Notes under the pieces: model-generated
What the model saw: only the letters and a program-made list of their open reading frames with translations
Database searches by the model: none
What the model was told of the DNA's origin: nothing
Source of the DNA: Acidipila sp.
GTDB lineage: Bacteria > Acidobacteriota > Terriglobia > Acidiferrales > UBA7541
Direction of reading: 5' to 3'
DNA length: 49,182 nucleotides
Assembly: GCA_010365215.1 (NCBI GenBank)
Contig: JAAFGT010000024.1
Location: forward strand, 1 to 49,182
Position numbers and translations under genes: made by a program
Shown here: piece by piece, positions 8,468-17,602 of the stretch
Position numbering within the stretch: position 1 is the first letter of the stretch
Layout of the letters: the number at the start of each line of letters is the position of its first letter

Positions 8468-9307
8468 ATGAATTCCAAATCCCTTCCAGCTTTTGGCATT
8501 GCGATGATGCTAAGCGTAGCCCTGTTGTTCCCCCTCGACCTGTTGGCCCAAAACCAGGCGCAAGCTCCGTCTGCTCGCGGCGCCGGAAAAGTGTCGCGCA
8601 TGATCCCCGCGGTGAATCTGCAGCGCGCGGCCAAGCTCGTGCCGGCTACCACCGCGATGGCTGTTCTATGGGGCGACACGCTGACCACCGATCGTGGCGG
8701 CCGGGCGCGCGTGGCGCTCGATGATGGTTCCATCCTCAACGTGGGCTCGGATTCCAGCATTCATGTGGTGAGCCATGACGCGGCAGCCCAGCGCACGCAG
8801 ATTCAGCTTGCTTACGGGCGTGTGCGCTCTTCCGCCGTCCGCCTGGCGCGCGCCGGATCAAGCTTTGAAGTGCGCACACCAACGGCTGTGGCCGGAGTGG
8901 TGGGCACCGATTTTTTCCTGGAGTTCGCCAGTAACGTGACGCGGCTGGTGGTGTTTGAGGGGAAGGTGAATTTCTGCAACCTGGCCGGGCAGTGCGTGCT
9001 GGTGGGCGCAGGAATGCTTTCCGTGGTTCGCGGCAACGAACAGCCCAGCCCGCCCTCGCCAGCGCCGCCTTCTGAAATGGTATCCGCTTCCAACTCTTCG
9101 TCTGTAGGTGATGCCAGTGGCGCGGTCGGGGGTGGCACGACCGGTGCGACCAGCGGTTTGACCGGTGGCGCGCTTGCTGGTCACGGGCTGATGTTTGCGG
9201 CCGGCATCGTGGCTGCGGCCGTGGTGCCTGCGATCGTGGTGGGCTCGGTGGTCAACCGCACGAAAAAGTGCGGCTGCAATACTACCGGCAATACCTCGCA
9301 CCAGTAA
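8468..9307 (+). CDS. FecR domain-containing secreted protein
   Basis: 279 residues. A signal peptide (about 1-27, ending LLAQ) is followed by a FecR domain at about 40-175: AVLWGDTLTTDRGGRARVALDDG, then SDSSIHV, GRVRSSAVRL, SFEVRTPTAVAGVVGTDFFLE, and VVFEGKV. The C-terminal third is Ser/Gly/Thr-rich, with a hydrophobic segment at about 238-262 and a short CGCNTTG tail. FecR domains transmit surface signals to ECF sigma factors in TonB systems, but no cognate sigma or receptor is adjacent; many Acidobacteria have such stand-alone FecR proteins of unknown role. GAGG precedes the ATG by nine bases. Family assignment is firm, role is not. Confidence 0.8.
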   Translation: MNSKSLPAFGIAMMLSVALLFPLDLLAQNQAQAPSARGAGKVSRMIPAVNLQRAAKLVPATTAMAVLWGDTLTTDRGGRARVALDDGSILNVGSDSSIHVVSHDAAAQRTQIQLAYGRVRSSAVRLARAGSSFEVRTPTAVAGVVGTDFFLEFASNVTRLVVFEGKVNFCNLAGQCVLVGAGMLSVVRGNEQPSPPSPAPPSEMVSASNSSSVGDASGAVGGGTTGATSGLTGGALAGHGLMFAAGIVAAAVVPAIVVGSVVNRTKKCGCNTTGNTSHQ

Positions 9308-9735
9308 GACCGCGCGCGTAATACCCGGACGCTTTCTCCAGAAGATACTGGATCTTTCTGCAGTGCCTTCGTCCGCATTTCCTTTCGTATTCGATGTGGA
9401 ATCCCGCCTGACTGAGTCCCTGATGCCGAATTCCAATGGATGGCTAGGTTCGGCGAAGTTACAAACAGGCGGTCGCATTGCAAACGTCGGCTTGCACTGC
9501 AAAAGCAAGATGTCTAACGCGGGCGCTCATAAGAAGGCGGGGAGTAGGGTATTGCCAGGTGGAAGTTCAAACGACGCGAAAGCCCCTGCCAGGGAAGAAG
9601 CCGCGCCGGCGATTTCGCGCTATATTCCGCACGTCGTCCGCACCTCGTCCACACCACTGTAAGACCGGGAATGCGGTCGCCGCCAACCCTTGCTGAGTAT
9701 TCGCCCGCGCGAACGGGCCAAAATAGCTCTTGAAA
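9308..9735. other. Intergenic region (428 bp), no gene recognised
   Basis: Lies between the ends of the convergent FecR gene and the large surface-protein gene. No frame here looks coding by composition or motif. Only a weak stem (AGAAGAT with ATCTTTCT near 9341-9360) that could act in termination was noticed. Confidence 0.4.
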
Positions 9736-11904
9736 TCAGATCACGCGAACATTTAACACCATGGATTGCGTTCCCATAGCCGAAGTGCCGGTGATAACGA
9801 CATTGTAGTTGCCGGTGGGCGTAACCGGTGCTCCCGGGATGGCGGCGTTGCCGGACGAGCTGCCGCATCCTGACCAAGTGACTACCAGCAAGGCTAAAGC
9901 CAGGGACGGGACTAACCATCCAAAGTTGCGTGCAGCCGCGGGGTGATTCGAGGGAGCAATGGGGCGGCGCGTGCGATTCCACAGCCAACCACCCAAAGCC
10001 ATAATCCAAATCAGGCTGACAGGCACCCCCCACATCGGCGGCAGGCTGAGCGGCGCGGGCCCAAGTGGGGTTGGGGGCAGCAAGGCCGTGCAATTGGTGC
10101 GCAGGCTCACGGTCAGAGTAATTGGGGCGGTGCTGGTGATATTCACCGTAGCTGGACTGACCGTGCATATGGTGTTGGGGATGCTGCTATTTGCGCAACT
10201 AAATGTGACCGGGCCGAGGAAGCCAGGATTGGGTGTGAACACCACGGTAAACAAGGCAGTGCTGCCGGGCTGCACTACGGCCGTGGTGCTGCTGCCCGGA
10301 GCTGGCGTAAAAGTGCCCGGCGTAGTTACGACGCTGCCCCAGGTCACCGTAGCGGTATCGGTGATGGTGCCTACCGCGGCGGTGACCGTGTCGGTGCCGC
10401 CGGCTGTGCCCGTGTAGCAGAATTGCGCTGTACCGTTGGTGGCTGCGGTCATGAATCCGGTGGTGGGATTGGCGCCAGTAACGGTGAAGTCCACACGCAC
10501 TCCAGAGACCGGCATATTGTTCTGGTCGGTGACCGTAGCGGTCAAACAAGCGGGTGCGCCTACCGAGCCGGCAGAGACCTTGGGGGCCAGCGTGACGGCG
10601 GTAACCAGGGCTATGGGGGAGAGTGAGAATCCACCGGCATAACCGTAGCCATCGGCGGACGAGAATCCGTACACAATGGTTCCAAAGGGAACCGAGCCCA
10701 CCAGATTATGCGAGCCGACGCTCAATGGCACTTGCGCTCCTGAGAAACCGCTCGACCCGATGGGCGTGAAAAGACTCGGTGCGATGGCGGTGCCGTCCAG
10801 TTTAATCGTCCCCACACCTGAAGTTTGCGCGGTGATGTTGACAAAATTCGGGCTGAATCCAGTGGCCGGAGTGGTGACCGTATAGTTGGCCAAGTACTGC
10901 GCTGCCGGGGTCACAACCATCATGAAAGGATCGGCCGAAGCTCCGTCGAAGGACCCGCCGTTGGAATATTGCATTAGCATAATCGGCTTATCGGCGGTGA
11001 CCTGAGCCGCGCCTGTGATGATCTGCTCGAAGAACTTGCCGCGATTCAAGGTGGCCACTACCGCGCCATTGACGCTGACGTTGGTGGAATCGGTGGAAGC
11101 CAGAAAACGAAAAGTATCGCCGTTCATTCGCGTGGCCAGAGGCACGGTGAAAAAGTTCTGACCCCACGTGGCTGTGGGAGTCAGCTCCTCCACCAGAAAG
11201 TTGCAGGAAGCAAAAGCTATGGGCACGTCGGCACACTGATGACCGCCGAAAACGGCGATGGGATGATTGGCGCTAATCAGCGTTCCGGTGAGGTCATTCC
11301 CGTTGGTCACGTCAAGCAGTTGGTAGGTCTGTCCCTGGTTGAGCGTTATGGGAAAGGGAACCCCAGCTAAATGGTTTCCCTCGGGCGCGGACGGCGTAAT
11401 ATTCACTGTGGTGTTATCCGCGCTGGCGACGATGGCCAGCTCCGAGCCGTTGCTGCCGGCGAATATGGTGGTGTACGCAAGAACGATATAATCGGTGCCC
11501 AGGATCGGAGTGGGCAGGCCCAGGTATGCGTCCGTCGTAAACGGAATGGTGCTGAAGCCGTAGACGGTGATATTCGCCAGCGCCGTGACGTGAATTCCTT
11601 TGCTCTCCACCACATCAGAAGTTCCCAGTTCTGCTCCAATTGGGATATTAACCGTGGTCACTTGCCCGGCGGTCACCGTGAACGGCATGGCGAAGGTGAT
11701 CGCGGGAATCGAGACGGTCCCGGTGGTGCTGGTGCTCCCGGCAATAAAGAGGCTGAGCGTGGCCGCGCCCCCGGTATGGTTTTCCGGAAAGGTCAGCCAA
11801 AAATCAGTGCCGCTGGTGTCGGTACTCTGCGCGCGCATCGTTGTCGCGCCCGGCATCAGGATTGCTGCTACCGCAAGGATTACAAATAGCATTCTACGGT
11901 TCAT
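9736..11904 (-). CDS. Large surface protein with IgGFc-binding-like N-terminal domain and C-terminal double-TM/Cys tail
   Basis: 722 residues from the ATG at 11904 (AGAGGAAATC before it); the longer frame to 11988 adds 28 residues before the signal peptide. After the signal (about 1-22) the protein has GTDFWLTFPEN, the hallmark of the bacterial IgGFc-binding-protein N-terminal domain, filling about 25-430. An Ig-like (Big/invasin type) domain follows (about 435-530), then another beta domain (about 530-605). The end is unusual: a membrane segment (about 624-645), an Arg/Pro/His loop, a second one (about 662-678) closing in a lipobox-like SGC with Cys680, then a Pro/Gly linker and a strand module NYNVVITGTS. 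Likely exported and surface-associated; partner unknown. Confidence 0.75.
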   Translation of the reverse strand: MNRRMLFVILAVAAILMPGATTMRAQSTDTSGTDFWLTFPENHTGGAATLSLFIAGSTSTTGTVSIPAITFAMPFTVTAGQVTTVNIPIGAELGTSDVVESKGIHVTALANITVYGFSTIPFTTDAYLGLPTPILGTDYIVLAYTTIFAGSNGSELAIVASADNTTVNITPSAPEGNHLAGVPFPITLNQGQTYQLLDVTNGNDLTGTLISANHPIAVFGGHQCADVPIAFASCNFLVEELTPTATWGQNFFTVPLATRMNGDTFRFLASTDSTNVSVNGAVVATLNRGKFFEQIITGAAQVTADKPIMLMQYSNGGSFDGASADPFMMVVTPAAQYLANYTVTTPATGFSPNFVNITAQTSGVGTIKLDGTAIAPSLFTPIGSSGFSGAQVPLSVGSHNLVGSVPFGTIVYGFSSADGYGYAGGFSLSPIALVTAVTLAPKVSAGSVGAPACLTATVTDQNNMPVSGVRVDFTVTGANPTTGFMTAATNGTAQFCYTGTAGGTDTVTAAVGTITDTATVTWGSVVTTPGTFTPAPGSSTTAVVQPGSTALFTVVFTPNPGFLGPVTFSCANSSIPNTICTVSPATVNITSTAPITLTVSLRTNCTALLPPTPLGPAPLSLPPMWGVPVSLIWIMALGGWLWNRTRRPIAPSNHPAAARNFGWLVPSLALALLVVTWSGCGSSSGNAAIPGAPVTPTGNYNVVITGTSAMGTQSMVLNVRVI

Positions 11905-12389
11905 GATTTCCTCTGGGAGTAGGTTCAACGGCGCAATTTTGAAGCGAATTGATTCTGGCGCGAAAGCAGCAGAGAGATCCATAATCAAAGGCTAGGAAAT
12001 TGTATTGGTGTAAAGAAGGAATGGTTTGCGAGCGAAAGGCCGTGAAGCCGCTGATTACTGTCGAACTGCCGGTCGTGCCCAATCCCATCCTATCGTCCGC
12101 CTGGGTTGCGTCGTAGTCGCGGGACGTTCATGTAGCACCCGCTGGAAAACAATTGATTCGACTATCCTGAATTCGCAGCCTGCTGTCAAGCTTTGCGCAC
12201 TATCCTGGTGATTTAGTAGTGCCGAGGAGGTTTCGGACGGGAAAGTTGACGTGACTTGACACAAAAATTCTACTAATTGCCAAAAAAGCGCAATTTATTT
12301 CATACGGATTGGACCTGATCGACGTGCTTCTCCGGTCCGTTTAAAGGCGGGGGGATCTCAGCAGCGAGAAGTTGCGCCTGCTTTCCTGT
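11905..12389. other. Intergenic region (485 bp), promoter region of the surface-protein gene
   Basis: Separates the surface-protein start (11904) from the PilT-like stop (12390), both on the minus strand. It must hold the surface-gene promoter, but no convincing -35/-10 pair was identified. The AT-rich part at about 12255-12310 stands out from its GC-rich surroundings. No gene seen. Confidence 0.4.
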
Positions 12390-13802
12390 TCATCCAAAGC
12401 GGATAATATCGGGATTCGGATCCACCACAGCCGATTTCGCTGATGGCGTCTTTTTCGATGCCAGCTCCTCCAAGAGATCGGCAATCTGCAGACGCAAATT
12501 TCCAGCGTTGCTGGCGTAGGCCATGGTTGTCTCCAGATCGATCACGCCGTCGCGTAACATCTGTTCCAGCTCGGCGTCGAAGTGCCGCATACCCTCGTTG
12601 CTGCCGTCGCGCATCGCGTCCACCAGGCTTTTGCCTTCTGTTTCACCCTTCTCGACATACTCGCGCGTGCGCATCGAGGTCTTTAGAATTTCGAAGGCTG
12701 CCACCCTGCCGGTACCATCTTTTTTCGGCACCAGGCGTTGCGAGATGAACATGCGAAACGTCTTGGCCAGGCGGTTGCGGATGGCGTGCTGATCGCTCAA
12801 CGGAAACACGCCGACAATGCGTTCCACTGTTTTGGCAGCATCGATGGTGTGCAGCGTAGACATCACCAGGTGGCCGGTTTCGGCGGCCTCGAGCGCAATC
12901 TCGATGGTCTCGCGGTCGCGCATTTCTCCCACCAGGATCACTTTGGGAGCCTGCCGCAGGGCCGCGCGCAGCGCCAGGGCGAAGCTCGGCGTGTCGCTGT
13001 GCAGCTCGCGCTGGTGAATCGTACACTTCTTGTGGCGGTGCAGGAACTCGATGGGATCTTCAATGGTGAGGATGTGATACGCCTTTTCGTTGTTGATGCG
13101 GTCCAGGATCGCCGCCAGCGTGGACGACTTTCCCGATCCGGTGGGTCCGGTCACCAGCACGATTCCGTTTTTCAGATGCACTACTTCCTCGAGCACTGCG
13201 GGCAAGTTCAGCGTCGCGAAATCGGGAATCTTGTCAGGAATCACGCGCATGACAATCGCGCAACTGCCGCGTTGCGTGAATATATTCACGCGAAATCGCG
13301 CCACCTTGGGCAGGCTGTAGGAGAGGTCGGTGGACCCGTCTTCGCGCAGTTTTTGCGACGCAGCCTTGTAGCCGCCGATCAGGTCCGCGGCGATGCACGC
13401 GGTATGTTCCGGAGTCAGCTTATCCAGCCCGGGAATTTTGACGCCCACCAGTTGTCCGTTTATTTCCATTTGCGGAGGGCGCCCGGGCGAAAAAATCAGG
13501 TCGCTCACGTGCGTACCCGAGCGCAACATAGCCGTGATCATGTTGGCCGTGTGGATCGTCGTGGCCTCGGGCTCGAGCTGGGGCGGTGCGGCGGCGCTGG
13601 TGGCGCGTGCCGCAGCCACTGCCGGAGCAGAGCCAATGACGGGCGGTTGAGCTGGGGCGGGCGAAGGAGAGGAAACTTTCCTCACCTCAGCGGGGCTTTG
13701 CTGGGATGGCGGATTTTGCTGCGATGGCGGGCGAGTTGCGGAAGTCGCAGACGCCTCTTCGGTCACCCCGGCTATCGAGGTGTGTCCGTAACTGGATTCC
13801 AT
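12390..13802 (-). CDS. PilT/PilU-like type IV pilus retraction ATPase with Pro/Ala-rich N-terminal extension
   Basis: 470 residues, about 100 longer than standard PilT, because residues 1-80 form a Pro/Ala/Ser/Gln-rich extension. The ATPase core has Walker A GPTGSGKSS (219-227), the Asp box around IEDPIEF (247-253), Walker B VILVGEMRD (288-296) and the His box ETGHLVMSTLHT (308-319). It would power pilus retraction at the inner-membrane base. It differs from canonical PilT at RQAPKVIL, where RxDPDVI is usual, and in the late MFISQRLVPKKDG segment, so it may be an accessory paralog. No pilin or pil assembly genes are nearby. GGGGA precedes the ATG by five bases. Confidence 0.85.
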   Translation of the reverse strand: MESSYGHTSIAGVTEEASATSATRPPSQQNPPSQQSPAEVRKVSSPSPAPAQPPVIGSAPAVAAARATSAAAPPQLEPEATTIHTANMITAMLRSGTHVSDLIFSPGRPPQMEINGQLVGVKIPGLDKLTPEHTACIAADLIGGYKAASQKLREDGSTDLSYSLPKVARFRVNIFTQRGSCAIVMRVIPDKIPDFATLNLPAVLEEVVHLKNGIVLVTGPTGSGKSSTLAAILDRINNEKAYHILTIEDPIEFLHRHKKCTIHQRELHSDTPSFALALRAALRQAPKVILVGEMRDRETIEIALEAAETGHLVMSTLHTIDAAKTVERIVGVFPLSDQHAIRNRLAKTFRMFISQRLVPKKDGTGRVAAFEILKTSMRTREYVEKGETEGKSLVDAMRDGSNEGMRHFDAELEQMLRDGVIDLETTMAYASNAGNLRLQIADLLEELASKKTPSAKSAVVDPNPDIIRFG

Positions 13803-14137
13803 ATTATCCCCGGGCGTAGAATTCCCCCCAACGCCACGTTAAACTTCACACGGAGGCATCCCGCGCGGTAGAGTACTTTCGTTTCCGTCTCCTTAACGCT
13901 TGTTCACGCCGCCGCATTAGCATGCTTCTGAATGACTGAGCATTTGAGTACAGCCCGTACCTGATCTATCGGCAGGGGCCGGCAATCCAGTAGCCGCCAA
14001 GGCGCGCAGAGCCAACACGATAGCCTGCGGGGCTCACTCTTCAGACGCACAGGTTTGTTGAACCGTTTGCCCTGCTCGCCTGAGTTCCTGTACAGTTCGT
14101 CCAGCTTTGCGCTATTGGAAGCGTGCCAAGGCATGGA
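13803..14137. other. Divergent intergenic region (335 bp)
   Basis: Lies between the PilT-like gene (minus) and the glycosyltransferase-methyltransferase gene (plus) and should contain both promoters. No clear promoter, operator or RNA element was recognised. Confidence 0.4.
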
Positions 14138-15637
14138 ATGACACGGCAAACCACCCTCTCCGTCCTCGTGCCCGTTTACAACGAACAGTACCTGGTTGAG
14201 GCCAGCCTGGCGCGGCTGCGCCTGCTGGGAGATTCTCCGCTGCTGGAGCGGATCAAGGTCATCGTGGTGGACGACCACTCCACTGACCAGACACCGGCCG
14301 CTCTGGAGAGTTTTCAGCGATCGCTTTCTTCCGATTTCGACGCCGGAAAGTTCGAATGGGTTTTTTTGCGGCATGAACAAAATGGCGGAAAAGGCGCGGC
14401 CGTGCGCACCGCGCTCGCCCGTGCCGACACCGAGCTCGTGGTCATTCACGATGCCGATCTGGAGTACCACCCGCGCAACCTTCTACAGATGCTGCCGATT
14501 TTTCTCGATGAAGGCGCCGATGCGGTCTTTGGCTCGCGCTTTCTGCCCAGCAGCTTTAAACGCGTGCTTTTTTTCCGCCATGCCATGGGAAATCATTTCC
14601 TCAACCTTGTTTGCAGCGTGGTCAGCGACCTCGATTTCACTGACATGGAGACCTGCTACAAAATGGTGCGTACCAACCTGTTGAAAAGCATTCCGCTGGT
14701 CAGCGACGATTTTCGCATCGAACCTGAACTTGCCATCAAGCTGGCCAAGCGGGGCGCGCGAATCTACGAAATACCCATCGATTATTCCGGCCGCACCTAC
14801 CAGGAAGGGAAAAAAATCGGTTGGAAAGACGGTGTGCGCGCACTATGGGCGATCGCCAAATTTGGCGTGTCCGACGATATTTACCGCGGCGATGAACACG
14901 GAGGCGAAATTCTGGCGCGCTTGAACCGTGCGCCGCGCTTCAATCGTTGGATGGCGGATGTTGTCCGGCCCTACGTGGGCCATCGCGTGCTGGAGGTGGG
15001 AGCCGGAACCGGCAACCTCACCGTCAACCTCGCTCCTCGCCAGGTCTATTGGGCCACCGACATGAACCCTCACTACCTGGAGGCGCTCGGCGAGTTGCGC
15101 AGCTCCCGGCCCTATCTCCATGTTCAGTTCACCGACATCACCCGAGCCGAAACGTTTCCGCAAGGTCAAAAATTCGATACGGTTATCTGCCTCAACGTGC
15201 TGGAACATATCGAGGACCACGATTCCGCACTGCGAAATATTTGCGATGTGCTGGAGGTGGGCGGACGCGCCATCGTTCTGGTCCCCCAGCATCCCAGCCT
15301 GTATGGCAGCCTCGACCGCGTTCTTGGCCACTGCCGGCGTTATACGGAGGCCGAACTCCTCGCCGTGGGGGCTCAGTGCGATTTTTCTACGAGTCAGGTG
15401 CTGCAGTTTAATCGCGTCTCCGCGCCTGGCTGGTGGCTGAATGGAAAGATTCTAGGCAAGACTACCTTGGGCCTGTCGCAGATGAAGCTGCTGAACATGA
15501 CCATGCCTGTGCTTCGCCGGATGGATCGGTGGGTGCCCTTTCCGGCGCTCTCGCTCATTGCCATTTTCGAGAAAACCGCCGCCAATGCGCGGGCGGCGGA
15601 ATTGAAATCGCCGGTCGCGGCGTCTGCTCTCCCATAA
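14138..15637 (+). CDS. Bifunctional GT2 glycosyltransferase / SAM-dependent methyltransferase
   Basis: 499 residues from the ATG at 14138 (AAGG seven bases upstream); a GTG at 14123 would add five residues. The N-terminal half (1-240) is a GT-A, DPM1-like GT2 domain: LVPVYNEQ (10-17), VVDDHSTD (43-50), QNGGKGAAVRTAL and the metal-binding HDADLEY (104-110), then METCYKM. The C-terminal half (about 265-480) is a class I methyltransferase with motif I VLEVGAGTGN (284-293) and the LNVLEHIEDHDSAL block. Known fusions of this kind suggest polyprenyl-phosphate-linked sugar transfer with methylation of a product, but acceptor and methyl target are unknown. No membrane segments. A nest of palindromes follows the stop. 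Confidence 0.85.
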   Translation: MTRQTTLSVLVPVYNEQYLVEASLARLRLLGDSPLLERIKVIVVDDHSTDQTPAALESFQRSLSSDFDAGKFEWVFLRHEQNGGKGAAVRTALARADTELVVIHDADLEYHPRNLLQMLPIFLDEGADAVFGSRFLPSSFKRVLFFRHAMGNHFLNLVCSVVSDLDFTDMETCYKMVRTNLLKSIPLVSDDFRIEPELAIKLAKRGARIYEIPIDYSGRTYQEGKKIGWKDGVRALWAIAKFGVSDDIYRGDEHGGEILARLNRAPRFNRWMADVVRPYVGHRVLEVGAGTGNLTVNLAPRQVYWATDMNPHYLEALGELRSSRPYLHVQFTDITRAETFPQGQKFDTVICLNVLEHIEDHDSALRNICDVLEVGGRAIVLVPQHPSLYGSLDRVLGHCRRYTEAELLAVGAQCDFSTSQVLQFNRVSAPGWWLNGKILGKTTLGLSQMKLLNMTMPVLRRMDRWVPFPALSLIAIFEKTAANARAAELKSPVAASALP

Positions 15638-15664
15638 ATCTTTATTTGAAGAGAAATCTTAATT

Positions 15665-15713
15665 TGGTGCGGCCGCACCAGGTATTCCGGGGCCCCGCGA
15701 ATTTGCTTCGCGC
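15665..15713. repeat. Cluster of perfect palindromes after the GT-MT gene
   Basis: A 16-bp perfect palindrome TGGTGCGGCCGCACCA (15665-15680) is followed by CGGGGCCCCG (about 15688-15697) and the hairpin CGCGAA..TTCGCG (about 15697-15713). It may terminate the GT-MT transcript or bind a protein. No long T-run follows. Confidence 0.5.
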
Positions 15714-15776
15714 GAGTCGGTCAGGTATCTTCTTGTGGTCCGCGCAATTTTGTCGCCCGCTTGCTGGAGGCCGATT

Positions 15777-16355
15777 TTGATCCTTAAAGTTTCGGGGGGT
15801 TCCCATGCACGCGCGTATCTTTTTGCGGGGCTGGTGATCTTGATGGTTGCCGCGTCATTGCCTGCCGCTTCCAACCTGTATGAATTTACCCTGCCGGCGA
15901 TCGACGGCAAGCCCATGCCGCTCGCCGACTACAAGGGCAAAGTTCTCCTGCTGGTGAACGTCGCCAGCCGCTGCGGATACACCCCGCAGTACACTGCTCT
16001 CGAATCCATCTACGAGAAATATAAAGACCAGGGCTTCGTCATTCTCGGCTTTCCGGCCAATAATTTCGGCGCCCAGGAACCCGGCACAAACGACGAAATC
16101 AAGACTTTCTGCTCCACGAAATACAGCGTGAAGTTTCCGCTGTATGGCAAGATCTCCGTCAAAGGGCGCGACCAGGCCCCGCTTTACCAGTTCCTTACCT
16201 CGAAAACGTCCAATCCCGCCGTGGCCGGCGGGATCAAATGGAACTTCACCAAGTTTTTGGTGGACCGCAACGGCAACGTTGTCCAGCGCTTCGAGCCTGA
16301 GGTGACCCCGGATTCGGCGGAAGTCACCCGCGCAATCGAAAAACTCCTGAAGTAA
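15777..16355 (+). CDS. Glutathione peroxidase family protein, exported (Cys type)
   Basis: 192 residues from a TTG start chosen because GGAGG sits seven bases upstream; a GTG at 15735 in the same frame would give 206 residues. An N-terminal hydrophobic segment ending LPAAS predicts export. The peroxidase fold shows NVASRCGYTPQY with peroxidatic Cys66 (selenocysteine in animal forms), FPANNFGAQEPG carrying the conserved Gln, and KWNFTKFLVDR carrying the conserved Trp-Asn. NNF replaces the usual NQF. It reduces hydroperoxides, most likely with thioredoxin as in other bacterial Cys enzymes, and here probably outside the cytoplasm. Family certain, start less so. Confidence 0.85.
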   Translation: MILKVSGGSHARAYLFAGLVILMVAASLPAASNLYEFTLPAIDGKPMPLADYKGKVLLLVNVASRCGYTPQYTALESIYEKYKDQGFVILGFPANNFGAQEPGTNDEIKTFCSTKYSVKFPLYGKISVKGRDQAPLYQFLTSKTSNPAVAGGIKWNFTKFLVDRNGNVVQRFEPEVTPDSAEVTRAIEKLLK

Positions 16356-16358
16356 TCA

Positions 16359-16380
16359 CCGGCTGCCCGAGAAAAGCCGG
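16359..16380. terminator. Short hairpin between convergent genes
   Basis: Six-bp stem CCGGCT (16359-16364) with AGCCGG (16375-16380) in the 62-base gap between the glutathione peroxidase stop and the lactonase-like stop. A good T-run is missing, so activity is uncertain. Confidence 0.35.
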
Positions 16381-16417
16381 AGTTCCGCATCCAAAGATTT
16401 CGCGGGATTCGAAGTTC

Positions 16418-17602
16418 CTAAGGATGTCCCGCCCGGAAAGCGATAGCGCTTACGGTAGCGGCGCCTGACGCGATGGGTACAAAAGCGCTTAGCGAACCGT
16501 CGTTTTGAATCAGGAACACCGAAATGTTGTTGTCCGCGACGTTAACCACGTACAGAAAATTTCCGGTGGGATCCGCCGCCGTCACTCCGGGTCCGATGCC
16601 CGTTCGGAATGGCGAGTTTGCCACCGGGATCAGAACCCCGCTCGCAGCATTAATGGAAAATGCCGAGGCGCTGTCGTCGAGACTGTTGGTGACGTAAAGG
16701 AATTTTCCGGTCGGTTCGACGACCGCGGCCTGAGGCGTCCTGCCACTGGTAATCGGCGATCCGGAAATCTGCGTCAGCCTTCCCGTTCCCGCATCTACGG
16801 AGTACCCCGAGACGTTGTCGTCACCCGAATTCGCAACGTAAATAAATTTACCGGTGGGGTGCGCGGCGATCCCAAACGGGAGATTCCCGGCGGCGAAGGG
16901 ACTTCCCGGCACCGGCGCCAATACACCCGATACCGCCATGGCCGAGAAGCCCATCACGTCGTTCGCGAGGTCCGCGGCATAAAGAAATCGCGTAGTGGGC
17001 GCGAAGGTGAGCCCGCTGGTGGAGGTGTCGGAACGCTGCGCCGCCTGCACGATGGGCGTAAGAGCTCCGGTGGTGGCATTGATGGTGAAGCCTGTGAGCA
17101 CTGAAATTCCTGACGATGTCGGCGTCGTTCTGGTGGCTGCGTAAAGAAAAGTCCCGGTGGAGTCAATCGCCAGGGCATGGGGCAGGCTCGGTGTTGCGAA
17201 GGGCGAACCGGTAATCGGCTGGAGCGCTCCGCTGGTGGAAATGGAATATGCGGAAATATCTCCAGAGGCAGAATTCGCTACATATAAAAACTTGCCTGAC
17301 GGAGTCACCACTTCGGCTACCGGCCCCGTCCCCGTAGCTGCCGATCCGTTCGACGTCCAGACTCCGGTGACTCGATCCACGGTGAATACGGAGACTGAAT
17401 TGTTAGCAGCGTCCGTGGCGAACGCTAATTCCGGCACGCCTGTACCACCGCCCCCGCCTCCGCCTCCGGTGATTCCGCCGCCGGCCGAGCAACCGCCCAA
17501 CACGGTACTCATCGCCACGCTCAGGGCAATAGCTATCAACCCGCCCCCGGTCATATCCCCCAAACCGCCCAACCAGCCACCGCGAATATTTTTGCGAATC
17601 AT
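16418..17602 (-). CDS. Lipoprotein with lactonase/YncE-type seven-bladed beta-propeller
   Basis: 394 residues from the ATG at 17602, which has a strong GAGGAG nine bases upstream; the frame to 17680 is not needed. A membrane segment (about 20-34) ends in the lipobox VLGGC with Cys38, followed by a Gly-rich linker. The rest is repeated units of about 50 residues with the pattern 'P(T/S)GKFLYVANS..DDNVSGYSVD..TG.L..I.GSPF', typical of the 6-phosphogluconolactonase-like (Lactonase) propeller that is abundant in Acidobacteria. Such proteins are usually outer-membrane or periplasmic lipoproteins without proven enzyme activity; a lactonase role should not be assumed. Confidence 0.8.
   Translation of the reverse strand: MIRKNIRGGWLGGLGDMTGGGLIAIALSVAMSTVLGGCSAGGGITGGGGGGGGTGVPELAFATDAANNSVSVFTVDRVTGVWTSNGSAATGTGPVAEVVTPSGKFLYVANSASGDISAYSISTSGALQPITGSPFATPSLPHALAIDSTGTFLYAATRTTPTSSGISVLTGFTINATTGALTPIVQAAQRSDTSTSGLTFAPTTRFLYAADLANDVMGFSAMAVSGVLAPVPGSPFAAGNLPFGIAAHPTGKFIYVANSGDDNVSGYSVDAGTGRLTQISGSPITSGRTPQAAVVEPTGKFLYVTNSLDDSASAFSINAASGVLIPVANSPFRTGIGPGVTAADPTGNFLYVVNVADNNISVFLIQNDGSLSAFVPIASGAATVSAIAFRAGHP

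Noticed and set aside
12738-13871. 377-codon plus-strand open frame across the PilT-like gene
   Set aside because: Shadow of the ATPase gene; composition (His/Arg/Gly-rich) is typical of antisense frames.
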